In this document: positions 28,200 to 38,426 of the stretch, piece by piece
Numbering within the stretch: position 1 is the first letter of the stretch
Layout: each line of letters starts with the position of its first letter
From: Megascapheus bottae
Taxonomy: Eukaryota > Chordata > Mammalia > Rodentia > Geomyidae
Assembly (NCBI GenBank): GCA_024803745.1
Contig: JANJXV010000037.1
Location: 10,431,001 to 10,495,000, forward strand
Length of the DNA: 64,000 bases
Direction: 5' to 3'
Translations under genes and position numbers: made by a program
The notes under the pieces: model-generated
Seen by the model: the letters and a program-made list of their open reading frames with translations, nothing else
The model's database searches: none
What the model was told of the DNA's origin: nothing

Positions 28200-29460
28200 A
28201 ATAAAATAATAAATAAAAATAAAAGGACTGAAGGGGTTCATCCTGACCCCAACATGCCCAGAAGGTGGAGTCCCAGAGATGAGGTGCTGGAAAAGCTGTT
28301 TGTGGAGAGCAGGACCAGTCAAAGCTGGAGAGAAGGCTTGCATTGGGCTTGTGTGCTGCAAAGGGAAGGCACCTGATCAGGGTTCTGGGGTGAACCTCAC
28401 CCCTGGACGTTTGCTTTCCTGAGAAACTGCTCCAAAAAAAAACAGACTGGCAAAAGAAGAAAGAAGACAGAGAGAGAGAGAAAGAGAAAGAAAGAAAGAC
28501 TGGCAGGGGTGGCAGAGGCCTCAGAGGCTGGGAGTCCCAGTCAGGCTGCCTAGATACAACTAGAAGGTCAGGAAAGAGGCCTGGCATCACCCAGTGCCGT
28601 TACCATGGTGACAGGCATGCCTGAGCCCGGACTGGGGCCCAGAAATCCCTCCTGCCGGGACATCAACAAAGGGTTTCAAGGCCTTGCCTTCCTCCCGTGT
28701 GGGGAAGGCCGGCGGGAAGGGAGACACGCTGATAGGGAAGGGACCACGGATGTGACTAGAAAATAAGAGGAGCAAAGGTCCCCCCTTGTAGGTGAGTTCA
28801 CCTAGGTGAGCAGGGGCCAAGAAGTAAGGCTAGGCTGGTCTGAATCTCTCTGCTAAGTGACTTTGCTCAAATGGCTCTGCCTCTCTGGGCAGAGATGCCA
28901 CTAGGATACCAATAAGCTCATTTTCTTCTCTCACACAGCCACTTGGAGCCAGAAACAACCCAACCACAATGCCCATCAGATGAAATTCCAGGGTCTCCGC
29001 ACGCCCTCCTCCTACACGCAGCTGTGTCCCGCCTGCCCCCGTGTGGCCACCGCTGGTACTGCAACAGGCTCTCACCATCACCTGCTGCCTGGCAGAGGCA
29101 GGCCTTGGAATCCTCTCCCCTGCTCCAGCCACAAGCCCCTATCTTCAGACTCTGAAGGCTTGGTTGTCATTTTTTGAGTTGAGCCTCAGCTCATAGGCAG
29201 GAGTTTGACATCCTTCTTATTGGTGCAAGGCAGGTTGTAGTAGGAGCTAGGGAAACAGCACAGGTTCCTACCCACAAGCACCATAGCCCCTGCCACACAC
29301 AGCCATGTCACTTCACATCAGCGCCTGCCTGTCCTTCCCATTGTCCCCTGTGCTTACTAGAAATCAGCAACACAAACCAGGAATCGTGATGCACCCATTC
29401 ATTGCAAGATATAGGCCAGCCAGGGCCACAGCACGACTGTCTCAAAAGCCCAATAAGAAT
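28200..29460. other. Unique intergenic sequence
   Basis: Includes a GA-rich stretch near 28468-28500, the X-box-like motif at 28599 and a B1-like 3' fragment (tgtctcaaaagccc) near 29378-29450. No exon is supported. Confidence 0.5.
28599..28612. promoter_or_regulatory. RFX X-box-like palindrome
   Basis: GTTACCATGGTGAC has the two-half-site form of an RFX X-box with a 2-bp spacer. It lies in unique DNA. Confidence 0.35.
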
Positions 29461-29467
29461 AAATACA

Positions 29468-29847
29468 GGGGCCGGGAGTTTGGCCTAGTGGTAGAGTGCT
29501 TGCCTGGCATGCACGAAGACCCAGGTTCAATTCCTTGGTACCACATAAATAGAAAAAAGCCGGAGGTGCTGAGGCTCAAGTGGTAATGTCCAAGGATAGT
29601 GCTTAGTCCCTGAGTTCAAGCCCAGGACTGGCAAAAAAAACATAAATAAATACAATTGGGACCAGGAGTGTGGCCCAGTGGTAGAGTGCCTGCCCAGCAT
29701 GCATGAAGGCCTGTGTTCCATTCCTTGGTACCACATACAAAGAAAAAGCCAGAAGTAGTGTTGTGGCTCAAGTAGTAGAGCACTAGCCTAGAGAAAGCCC
29801 AAAGACAGTGCCCAGGCCCTCAGTTCAAGCCCCAGGACTGCCAAAAA
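29468..29847 (+). mobile_element. Two tandem IDL-Geo SINEs
   Basis: One copy at 29468-29640 and a second at 29656-29847, each with box A and box B. The second ends in (GT)n at 29856-29897. Confidence 0.88.
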
Positions 29848-29852
29848 AATAT

Positions 29853-29853
<1 letters not shown>

Positions 29854-29898
<45 letters not shown>
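29854..29898. repeat. (GT)n microsatellite
   Basis: About 21 units directly after a SINE tail. Confidence 0.95.
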
Positions 29899-29899
<1 letters not shown>

Positions 29900-30131
29900 A
29901 ACTGCCTTTCCAAAGCCTAAAACCACATATCATCCATTCTGACCATGCCCCCAACCACTTCTTCTATCATTCCCCCTAAACACACAACCCCCATCATCCA
30001 CAAAAAAATGTAGAGCTCACGCATACCCCAGGCCTGTGAGCTTATTGGCTCTCCTCCCAGGAAGCATTTTTTTTCCAGTTCTTCTGATTGCCTCCTTATA
30101 GAGTCTCAGTTGCACTTAAAGTCACCATGGA

Positions 30132-30312
30132 GGGGCTGGGAGTTTGGCCTAGTGGTAGAGTGCTTGCCTAGCATGCACGAAGACCTGGGTTCGATTCCTC
30201 GGTACCACATATAGAAAAAAAGCCGGAAGTGGTGCTGAGGCTCAAGTGGTAGAGCTCTAGCCTTGAGAAAGTCCAAGGACTGAGCTCAAGTCCAGGACTG
30301 GAAAAAAAAATA
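30132..30312 (+). mobile_element. IDL-Geo SINE, young
   Basis: Close to consensus, with a small deletion in the Geo half. Confidence 0.9.
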
Positions 30313-30414
30313 AAAAGTCACCATGGAGCCATCTTGCCTCTGCCTACTGACCGTGGGGTTTACATATATGCATCACCATGCCCATGCCTCTTCCCTTCTT
30401 CTGTATTCAAAATC

Positions 30415-30930
30415 ATGTCACACAGGTGAGTGGCGGCTGAGATCTGAGAATCCAGGTTCAAAGCTAGCCTGGGCAGGAAAGTCCATGAGACTCTTTTTGT
30501 TTTGTTTATATGGTACTGAGAAGTCGAACATTGGACCTCATACATGCTAAGCAAGCACTCTACTACTAAGCTACCTTCCCAATCCACCTTGAGACTTTTT
30601 TTTGCCAATCCTGGGTCTTGAACTCAGGGCCTGATCACTGTCCTTGGACTTTCTCAAGGCTAGAGCCTCTATCACTTGAGCCACAGCACCATTTCTAGCT
30701 TTTTCTATATATGTGGTACTGAGGAATCAAACCCAGGTCTTCGTGCATGCTAGGCAAGCGCTCTACCACTAGGCCAAACTCCCAGGCCCCACCTTGAGAC
30801 TCTTACCTTCCAATTAACTACAAAAAAAGTGGAGCTGTGTTTCAAGCAGCAGAGCACTAGCCTTGAGCAAAAATGCTCAAGAACAGAGCCCAGACTCTTA
30901 AGTTCAAGCCACAAGACTGGCAAATAATAA
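30415..30930 (+). mobile_element. 7SL-Geo SINE, host of two insertions
   Basis: The head at 30415-30490 and Geo half at 30788-30930 are separated by two reverse ID elements. Confidence 0.75.
30490..30787 (-). mobile_element. Two reverse ID-type SINEs nested in 7SL-Geo
   Basis: A head-only copy (30490-30586) and a full copy (30596-30787). The full copy is flanked by ccaccttgagact repeats (about 30583 and 30788). Confidence 0.8.
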
Positions 30931-30934
30931 TTAA

Positions 30935-30972
<38 letters not shown>
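30928..30972. repeat. (AAT)n microsatellite at a SINE tail
   Basis: About 14 units starting right after actggcaaataat. Confidence 0.95.
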
Positions 30973-30973
<1 letters not shown>

Positions 30974-31148
30974 TGACTAGGAGTTTGGCCTAGTGGTCAG
31001 AGTGCTTGCCTTGCATGCATTAAAATCTGGGTTCTATTCCTTGGTACCACATACATAAAAAAAAGCTGGAAGTGGTGCTGTGGCACGAGCCCTGAGGAAG
31101 CCAAAGAAGAGTGCTCAGACCCTGAGTTCAAGCCCCAGGACTGGCAAA
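30973..31148 (+). mobile_element. IDL-Geo SINE
   Basis: Head plus shortened Geo half; the tail is again (AAT)n/(AAC)n. Confidence 0.85.
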
Positions 31149-31174
31149 TAATAATAATAATAACAACAACAACA

Positions 31175-31415
31175 ACAAGCTGAGTACCTGTATGGCTCAC
31201 ACCTGTAATCCTAGCTGCTAAGGAGGTTGAAATCTGAGGATCAAGGTTCAAAGCCAGCTCAAGCTGGCTTGGAGACTCTCATCTTTGACAGACTACTCAG
31301 AAGTAGTTGTAAGTGACACTGTGGCTCAAGTGGTAGAGTGCCAGCCCTGAGCAAATAAGCTCAGAGACAGCCCCCAGACTCCAAATTCAAGCCAGTTCAA
31401 GCCCCAGGACCTGTA
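31175..31415 (+). mobile_element. 7SL-Geo SINE
   Basis: Full-length copy. Confidence 0.82.
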
Positions 31416-31519
31416 AAAATAAATAATATGCCAATATAAAATCACAATGACATTATTCTATTTTCTATTGATATAATAAAATAACTCAAGTTGGGATGGG
31501 TTTTTTGTTTTCTGAGGGG

Positions 31520-31760
31520 ATTTTTGCCAGTCATTGGGATAAAACTCAGGGCCTAGGTGCTGTCCCTGAGTCTCTTTGTGCTCAAGGCTAGTGCTCTACC
31601 ACTTGAACCACAGTCCCACATTTGGCATTTTCTGAGTAGTCTATTGGCAATAAGAGTCTCACAGATTTTTTTGCCCAGGCTGGCTTTGAACCTGGATCCT
31701 CAGAGCTCAGCCTCCCGAGTCACTAAGATTGCAGGAGTGAGCCACTGACTCCCCACTCAA
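31520..31760 (-). mobile_element. 7SL-Geo SINE
   Basis: Full-length reverse copy. Confidence 0.85.
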
Positions 31761-32075
31761 GCTAGGTTCTTATAAAGAAAACAGGTTTATTTACCTGAGT
31801 TTTGAAGGCTGGAGGATCAAGAGTGAGAGACTCCATCAGGGGAATCTCTAGTGAGGGTCCCTTTGCAGTGGCAGGTCATGGGGTGACATGGTGGCATCTC
31901 GTAGTAGAACCAGAAGACAGAACAAAAGCAGTCAGTCTTGCTCTTTTATGACAACTCTCTAGGAAGAATTCACTGGACGTCCCATGAGAACAAATCCTCT
32001 GGTGGGAAGAGCCCCTTCTTTTGAGCTAATTACCTTGCTTTAAGCCCCTCCTCTTCAAGGATCCCATGCTTATTT
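31761..32075. repeat. Old interspersed repeat, family not assigned
   Basis: cttataaagaaaacaggtttattt and the following text look like a common mammalian repeat. It seems to resume at 32615-32690 (ttcaaatcacaacaaatg) after two SINE insertions. The family cannot be named. Confidence 0.35.
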
Positions 32076-32079
32076 TCCT

Positions 32080-32605
32080 GTGTCTGAGCAGGTACTTTAC
32101 TGCTTGAGCCACTCTGCCAGGCCCTTTTGGTGTTGATTATAGTTGAGATAGCCAAAGCAGACCTGGACTGTGATCCTCCTTCTTGTGCATGTACCACTGC
32201 TCCCATGGGTCAAGATGGAGTGTCACCAACTGGGCTTCCTTTCATGAACTTTGATCCCCTAACTCCATTGCCTAAGGAGCTAGGATTACAGATTTGAGTC
32301 ACTGCACCCATCTTACGTTGCCTTGTGTTTGGGGGGGGCGGGGATTGTTGTTGTTTTTAGTGCCAGTCCTGGGACTTGAACTAAGGGCCTGAGCACTGTC
32401 CCTAAGACTTTATGCTCAGTGCTAGACCCTTAGCACTTGGTGCCATAGCTCCACTTGCAGTTTTTGTTTTGTTTTGTTTTTTGTAGTTAATTGGAGATAT
32501 AAAAGTCTCATGGAGCTTCCTGACAAGTCTGGCTTTGAACTGTGATCCTCAAGATCTGTCTCCTGAGTAACTAGGATTACAGGCATGAGCCACTGGCCCC
32601 CAGCC
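32080..32605 (-). mobile_element. Two reverse 7SL-type SINEs
   Basis: A diverged B1/7SL-like copy (32080-32310) and a typical 7SL-Geo copy (32360-32605), separated by a G-run. Confidence 0.7.
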
Positions 32606-32714
32606 TCCACCACCTCTTAACATTACCAAACTCTGCACCCTTGGGAGACACTCTCAAACCATATTCAAATCACAACAAATGTTCACTAAGGCATTTACTA
32701 TACAAAAACAAACA

Positions 32715-33270
32715 AGCAGAGCCAGGAGGACCAAAGCCTGTAATTCCAGCATTTGAGAGGCTGAGGAAAAAGGCTTACAAAACTGAAGCCAGCCAGACTG
32801 CACAGAAAGCTCTAAGCTCACAGCTGTAATCCTAGCTACACAGGAGGCTGAGATCTGAGGATCGTAGTTTGATGCCAGCCCAGGCAGAAAAGTCCAAGAG
32901 ACTTTTTTTTTTTTTTTGGTCAGTTGTGGAACTTGAACTATGGGCCCAGGTGTTGTCCCTGAGCTCTTCAGCTCAAGGCTACCACCCTACCTCTTAAGCT
33001 ACAGGGCCACTTCTAATTGTCTGGTGATTAATTGGAGATAAGAGTCACATGGACTTTTTAGTGTCTGGGCTGGCTTTGAACCTTGATCCTCAGATCTCAG
33101 CCTCCTGAGTAATTAGGATTACAGGTGTGAGCCATTGCACCTACCTTCCAATAGACTCTTACCTCTGCTTAATCACCAGAAAAACAGAGTGGCGCTACGG
33201 CTTAAAGTTGTAGAGCACTAGCCCTGGGTGAAAAAGTTCAGGGACAGCACCCAGCCCCTAAGTTCATATT
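32715..33270 (+). mobile_element. 7SL-Geo SINE hosting a reverse 7SL-Geo
   Basis: The host head at 32820-32900 resumes at 33155 (actcttacctctgcttaatcacc). A reverse full copy (about 32905-33155) is nested in it. A third, older head precedes at 32715. Confidence 0.75.
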
Positions 33271-33274
33271 GGGC

Positions 33275-33390
33275 AACTTAGTGTCCCTGAGACCCTGTCT
33301 CAAAAGGAAGGATGCTAGAATGTACCCAGTGACAAAGCATTTGCCCAGCATATGCAAGTCCCCTGATTCAATTCCCTGCACCAAGAAACA
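33275..33390 (+). repeat. Fused B1-ID (B1-dID-like) fragment
   Basis: A B1 3' end (ttgggcaacttagtg...gaccctgtctcaaaa) runs directly into an ID-like body (gacaaagcatttgcccagcatatgcaagtcc...ttcaattccctgcacc). Confidence 0.6.
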
Positions 33391-33394
33391 AAAC

Positions 33395-33655
33395 AGAAAA
33401 TAAGTGTTGGTGAGGATGTAGAAATTTTGGATACTACTTGTGGAGATGTAAAATGATTCAGCTACTAGAGAAGCAGTATGTGACTCCCCAAAAATTAGAA
33501 ATAGGATTCCTATAGACCCAGCATCCCCATCAGAGACTCACAGCCACCTCAGTCCCAGTGACCAAGAGATCCGAAAGGGTCCAGCAGCAAACAAGCTGAT
33601 AAAATGTGGTATAGTCACAAAATGGAATACTATTCAGCTTTTAAAAGGGAAAGTG
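33395..33655 (+). repeat. L1 3' region fossil
   Basis: gtaaaatgattcagctacta, aaaattagaaataggattcc and aatggaatactattcagctt are hallmark old-L1 sequences. Confidence 0.75.
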
Positions 33656-34005
33656 AAACCAGGCACTGGCGCTCATGCTGAAATCCTAGCTACTCAGCAG
33701 GTTAAGGTCTGAGAATCATGGTTCAAAGCCAGCCTGGATGGGAAAGTCTATGAGACCCTCTTTTCGTCAATTGTGAAGCATGAACTCAGAGCCTGGGCAC
33801 TGTCCCTTGAGCTCTTTCGCTCAAGGCCAGCACTCTACCACCCTGAGCCACAGCGCCACTTCCTGCTTTTTCTGTCTATGTGGTACTGAGGAATTGAACC
33901 CAGGGCTCCATGCATGCTAGGCAAGCACTTTACCAATAGGCTACATTCCCAGCTCCAAGACAGACTCTTATCACCAAGGCCCTGAATTCAAGCATTAGGA
34001 CTGGT
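33655..34005 (+). mobile_element. 7SL-Geo SINE with nested reverse ID SINE
   Basis: Host head at 33655-33760, reverse ID copy at about 33760-33957, host remainder to 34005. Confidence 0.75.
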
Positions 34006-34006
34006 T

Positions 34007-34016
34007 TGCGCGCGCG

Positions 34017-34060
<44 letters not shown>
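34007..34060. repeat. (CG)n(CA)n tract
   Basis: About 9 CG units followed by about 18 CA units: alternating purine-pyrimidine with Z-DNA potential. It sits at a SINE tail. Confidence 0.95.
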
Positions 34061-34062
<2 letters not shown>

Positions 34063-34237
34063 CAAATTCCAAAAGGCAGGGTTTTGGCTTTGTTTGCTTC
34101 GGTAATCTAATATCTGCTGCCAGTCACTAAAGACATGGAGAACAATGGACAGAGAAAGGTCCCATAGCCTGGGCAAAATGGAGAAAGACACTGAATATAC
34201 AAGTAAACAAGATTATTATCATCTATCACATTCTGTT

Positions 34238-34430
34238 TAATATATATATTTATATATATTAATATTATATATATATATATATATATTTGCCTGTCCTGGG
34301 GCTTGAGCTTAGTTGCTGAGCACTGTCCTTGAGCTTTCTCAAGGCTAGAGCTCAACGACTTGAGTCACAGAACCACTTCAAACCCAGGGCTTCAAGCATG
34401 CTAGGTAAGCACTCTACCACTAAGGTATGA
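34238..34430 (-). mobile_element. Partial IDL-Geo SINE with (AT)n tract
   Basis: (AT)n at 34238-34287 abuts a reverse Geo half and part of an ID head. Confidence 0.7.
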
Positions 34431-34645
34431 ATGGAGTGGAGGGGGTGGAGGGTTTTCCATCAGAGCAGCTACACACATGCAGAGGAGGTAGAGACATCTA
34501 CTGGAGCCCAGTCAGCTAGTATCTGCTAGATATGAGCTGAAGACAGGAGACGACAAATGTAAAGGCCCTGGGGCAGGTACAGGCCAAGGATCAGCCAGCA
34601 GCAGAAGAGGGAAACCAGGACAGACCGAAAGGAGGAGACTCGGGA

Positions 34646-34651
34646 GGGGGG

Positions 34652-34700
<49 letters not shown>
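34646..34700. repeat. (GA)n microsatellite
   Basis: About 26 GA units following a G-run. Confidence 0.95.
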
Positions 34701-34704
<4 letters not shown>

Positions 34705-35221
34705 TAACCTCAACAGAAGCCTGCTGTAGACGTAGCAGCACCCAGATCTGCTCTGTATGCATGCCATGAATTCCACCAGAGAAGGCTCCCAGCAGTCCCT
34801 GGGGCAGCAGCTGGCACTGACCCATGATGAAGGGAGAAGCAGACCTGCAGATGGAGGCCATGGCAGGAGGGAGGGAGTCTAGTCACCCCTTATGCTGCCC
34901 CCGAGGCCTCCCCTCCTAGGGGAAGGGAGGCTTCCTGGGCCTCACTTACTCCCCACCTTGCTCTACAGGAAAAAACCAACAAGACAGAAAGGCCCGCCTG
35001 CTGTATGGCTGGGGCAGAGTTTCTAGGCCCCTGTACAGACCCCACCCAGGGAACAGAACCCCAGGGCCCAGACTGTGGCCAGCAAGGAGTTGGGCAGCAC
35101 CCAGGCCCTGTGCATCCAGACTCCTGAGTGAGGGCACCCAGTTGGGAAGTGTTTGCTTTGAATGCAGAATCACGGACTGCTTGTCTTTCTACCTCAACAG
35201 TGGACATGTTCCACAAAGGAA

Positions 35222-35383
35222 CTGATTTTTTTTTTTTTGCCAGTCCTGGGCTTGTGCTCAGGGCCTGAGCACTGTCCTTGGACTTTCTCAAGGCTAGAGC
35301 TCTACCACTTGAGCCTCAGCACCACTTCCGACTTTTTTCTATGTATGTGGTACCGGGGAATCGAACCCGGGTCTTCATGCATG
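35222..35383 (-). mobile_element. IDL-Geo SINE, cut off at catgcatg
   Basis: Reverse copy whose head end is missing because the sequence switches to the 255-bp duplicate. Confidence 0.9.
35286..35383. repeat. Duplicated ID-SINE segment, unoccupied ERV target site (copy 1)
   Basis: These 98 bases are identical to 37224-37321. Here TCTCAAGG continues uninterrupted leftwards into the SINE (ggactt-TCTCAAGG), giving the pre-integration state. In the other copy the ERV LTR abuts TCTCAAGG. Confidence 0.9.
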
Positions 35384-35636
35384 TGGGGTGTGGCTCAAGA
35401 ATAAAACGATTGCCTGGCCTGTAGAAGGCCCTGGATTCAATCAAAACAGCCAACACAGAGCATGAAGACAATCAGGCTTCTTGCCAGACACCAACAGCTC
35501 ATGCCTGTAATCTTTGCTACTCTGGAGACTGAAATCTGGAGGACTGAAGTTCAAACCCATCTCAGGCAAAAAAAGAAAAAAAGAAAAAAAAATCCCAGAG
35601 GCTTCATCTCTAATTAACCAGTAAAAAGCCATCCTT
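35382..35636. repeat. 255-bp segmental duplicate, copy 1
   Basis: This copy differs from 38171-38426 by one substitution (aaaaCgat versus aaaaTgat) and one A in a poly-A run. It joins the ID SINE on its left with a 2-bp overlap (TG) and the interior of ERV gag on its right. It includes a 7SL-type SINE from about 35478. Confidence 0.93.
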
Positions 35637-36773
35637 TGCATAACCCAATTGATCTTCGGTGTTTTTATAGGTTCCCTCTCCTAACAACTGATCAACAGTG
35701 TAAGGCAGGTTCTTAGACCTATTTGTTTCAATTTTAGCCCGACACTGTGCAGTGAACTCTGTCTCCCATAATAAGTACTCTCCTGCACTAAGGCATGCTC
35801 TGGCAAGCCGCTTCCAGTCATTTGGGCATGCAATACCAGCACACGCGGCCTCCAATATTACTTGAGTAAAAGGGGCAGTTGGCCCATATTGGGAGCAGGC
35901 ATTTTTTAAATCCTGTAATAGTTTAACAGGAACAGGTTGATGATATACTTGTTCATCATGATCAACTAAACTAGGGAAGCATCGAGGCCCTGAAATATCT
36001 TCCCTCTCTCTAGCAGCCTGAGTCAGGTTTAATTGCGATGCACTGTGCCTGGTTGTAGTGCCTGTTAAAAGGGACTTGTTACTAGGGCCTTTAGGCTTGC
36101 CTAAAGGTTGAGAAAGGGATTGAGGCCGTAAGGCTGCAGCCTGAGGCGGTGGGTGTGAGGGGTAAGGTTTAGAATCAGACACCATAGTGGCCTGAGGGTC
36201 ATATTTCTTTCCTACTTCTGGGGGGGCTCTCTGCTCTGTCCCCATTTTCGATAGAAGATGTAGCATTTCTTCTAACTTCTTCTCTATCGTAGCCACCCGG
36301 CCCTCCAATGACTCATCATAACTCTCCTCCTTGGTATTCAAACCTGAATTCTGATACTCAATATCTACTGGTTGTTGTTCCCTTTTCAAGATCTCACTTA
36401 GATTCTCTTGGGCTGCGGCATATGGCTCAGCCTCAGGTTCTTCAGAAGGGTCCTTTAACTCATAAAGTTCCCTTAATTCAAGATTAAGTTCAGCATTTTC
36501 ATGTAGAGGATCTATGTATTCACTTACTAAATTCCATACAGTAGCAGCCTCTACTGGGGTCTTTTCGGGGCCATATACATCATAATAATCTAGAATTCTT
36601 TTTCCTATCCGCTGCCAGGCTTTTTGGAATTCCTCCTCTATAGACCTCGGGTATGCCTCCTCGAGAAACTGTAGGAAGCTCTGAAGCACCCCTTTTTCCA
36701 CCCACGTTCCGTGGGCTTCAAATAGGCCTGTTAAGATCGGTAGAAATAACCCATGGCTATTAGCTTGACCCAT
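35637..36773 (-). pseudogene. gag: ERV gag, class II (betaretrovirus-like), truncated at its 3' end
   Basis: The open frame starts with MGQ at 36773-36771, the N-myristoylation context of retroviral matrix proteins, and stays open for about 379 viral codons. Residues 1-100 are matrix-like. Residues 155-178 could form a short coiled coil. Residues 200-235 are Pro/Ser-rich. Residues 262-379 resemble the N-terminal half of a betaretroviral capsid, with QYGP at 295-298 and DW-RLA at 319-324. The frame then enters unrelated SINE-containing DNA at 35636 and stops at 35610, adding eight foreign residues. The rest of capsid, nucleocapsid, protease, pol, env and the 3' LTR are absent, so no complete structural protein or virus can be encoded. 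No internal stop or frameshift is visible, so the insertion looks young. Confidence 0.88.
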
Positions 36774-36864
36774 AATTTTTACTCCTGACTATACTCTCTT
36801 AATAGTCCTACGATGTGTTACTCACCACAGGGAGGGGTCCTTCACCTTCGTCCCAGATTTTCAG
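36774..36864 (-). other. ERV gag leader
   Basis: This short stretch lies between the primer-binding site and the gag start. Packaging or splice-donor signals would be expected here, but none can be assigned with confidence. Confidence 0.6.
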
Positions 36865-36882
36865 GTCCCTGTTCGGGCGCCA
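36865..36882 (-). other. Retroviral primer-binding site, tRNA-Lys3 type
   Basis: The minus strand reads TGGCGCCCGAACAGGGAC, an exact complement of the 3' end of tRNA-Lys(UUU). It sits two bases inside the LTR end, where reverse transcription starts. Lys3 priming is common to MMTV-like betaretroviruses and lentiviruses, and the Gag type here points to the former. Confidence 0.95.
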
Positions 36883-36884
36883 GA

Positions 36885-37223
36885 TGCCGGGGCCTCCCGG
36901 CAGCAAATTGGGGTTCCTGAAATAAGGGGCAAGGACTGGAAAAATTAGAAGAGAGACAAACACATCAGGTCCAGGAGGTCTGCAGCCCAAGCAAAAACTG
37001 CCGCCGCCTCGTTTATTCTTAACTCAAAGTTTTTATCCCTTCTCGAGACCAGGGCCCTGCCAGGTGTTACATCCAGATGGTTAATCAGGGAACTGTTGGG
37101 GGTTACATTCATATGGTAAATCTCAGATCAATTGAACAGGAGAAGGCCAAAAAGCAATAAGACAATCAAGCAATTATCTGATGCAAATCAAAGTACAGTT
37201 TGATTCCACTCTTGCTCCCGACA
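36885..37223 (-). repeat. 5' LTR of a class II endogenous retrovirus
   Basis: On the minus strand this 339-bp block starts TGTCGGGAGC and ends CCCCGGCA, the TG...CA ends of an LTR. It is followed two bases later by a primer-binding site. It holds a TATA-like ATAAAA (37036-37031) and an AATAAA (37017-37012) only about 14 bp further on. A polyadenylation signal this close to the TATA box suggests a very short R region, as in betaretroviruses. U3 carries an octamer motif (ATTTGCAT, 37188-37181). The outer end abuts TCTCAAG of an ID SINE, which is the target site. No partner 3' LTR is found in the window. Confidence 0.88.
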
Positions 37224-37321
37224 TCTCAAGGCTAGAGCTCTACCACTTGAGCCTCAGCACCACTTCCGACTTTTTTCTATGTATGTGGTACCGGGGAATC
37301 GAACCCGGGTCTTCATGCATG
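37224..37321. repeat. Duplicated ID-SINE segment next to the ERV LTR (copy 2)
   Basis: The segment is identical over 98 bp to 35286-35383. It begins exactly at the LTR terminus and continues rightwards into the rest of the same minus-strand ID SINE, to about 37362. Confidence 0.9.
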
Positions 37322-37362
37322 CTAAGCAAGCACTTTAACCACTAGGCCAAATTCCCGGCCCA
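37224..37362 (-). mobile_element. IDL-Geo SINE, right part after ERV insertion
   Basis: Continues from the LTR edge to the SINE head (ccactaggccaaattcccggccc). Confidence 0.9.
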
Positions 37363-37364
37363 CT

Positions 37365-37690
37365 GATTTGATTTTTTTTTTTTTCCTGTAGATCATAGGG
37401 CTTGAAGTCAGGGCCTGGGCACTGTCCCTGAGCTCTTCTGCTCAAGGTTAGCCATCTACCACTTTAAACCTCAGCTCTACTTCCAGTTTTTGGTTAATTG
37501 AAGGTAAGAGTCTCACTGGGGCTTTTCTACCTAGATTGACTTCAAACCACCATCCTCGGATCTCAGCCTCCTGAGTAGCTAGGATTACAGGCGTGAGGCA
37601 CCGCCACACAGTTTCTTGGCTCCGAACTCTTGATCCTCCTACCGCAGCCTCCTGAGTGCTGGACTTAGATATGCAGCACCCCCTGGGCCT
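37365..37690 (-). mobile_element. 7SL-Geo SINE plus B1-like fragment
   Basis: Reverse 7SL-Geo to 37615, then a B1-like piece (gaactcttgatcctcctaccgcagcctcctgag). Confidence 0.75.
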
Positions 37691-38170
37691 CTAACCATTG
37701 CTCCATCCTCCAGCACGCCCTCCCTTCTACTTAGGAAGGACTGCAGGGACAGATGCTCTGCAGCACCTGCTCTTGCCCATCCTACACGTCAGTCAGTGTG
37801 AGCAGCCAGGAAATAACTCAGGATAGCTGGGCCGTTGGAGTTTCCTAGACCGCCATAGTCATCTTGAACTTGGTGAGTTTGGGCTGGGGTGCAAGGACTG
37901 GCCATTCAGGTTGTCAGTGTCCCCTGAGCAGCTGTGGAGGTGACAGTCACCTTGCCCAGCTCCTAAACATTGTGGGCCCCCAAGAATTCTGTGCTAAGGG
38001 CATTAAAGTCCATGCTGTGTGTACTTGGGGCTACAAGGAGATCCAGTGGGTGCCACGGCAGTCCAGCCACACACATCGCCATCCACGCTGCAGCTCCACT
38101 GTCCCAGCGACATCATTCACAATTCTCCCACTCAGGGAAAGAGTGTTTATGTTTTCAGTAGGGCTGCGTG
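37691..38170. other. Unique intergenic sequence
   Basis: No feature is seen. This stretch is missing between the two junctions in the left duplicate. Confidence 0.6.
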
Positions 38171-38426
38171 TGTGGGGTGTGGCTCAAGAATAAAATGATT
38201 GCCTGGCCTGTAGAAGGCCCTGGATTCAATCAAAACAGCCAACACAGAGCATGAAGACAATCAGGCTTCTTGCCAGACACCAACAGCTCATGCCTGTAAT
38301 CTTTGCTACTCTGGAGACTGAAATCTGGAGGACTGAAGTTCAAACCCATCTCAGGCAAAAAAAGAAAAAAAGAAAAAAAAAATCCCAGAGGCTTCATCTC
38401 TAATTAACCAGTAAAAAGCCATCCTT
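38171..38426. repeat. 256-bp segmental duplicate, copy 2 (likely original context)
   Basis: This near-identical partner of 35382-35636 is in ordinary flanking sequence. It is followed directly by an intact ID SINE at 38427, which suggests this is the ancestral position. Confidence 0.93.

Noticed and set aside
36865..36882. Lentiviral origin suggested by the Lys3 primer site
   Set aside because: The Gag layout and the short-R LTR fit a betaretrovirus-like element, and Lys3 priming is shared by both groups.
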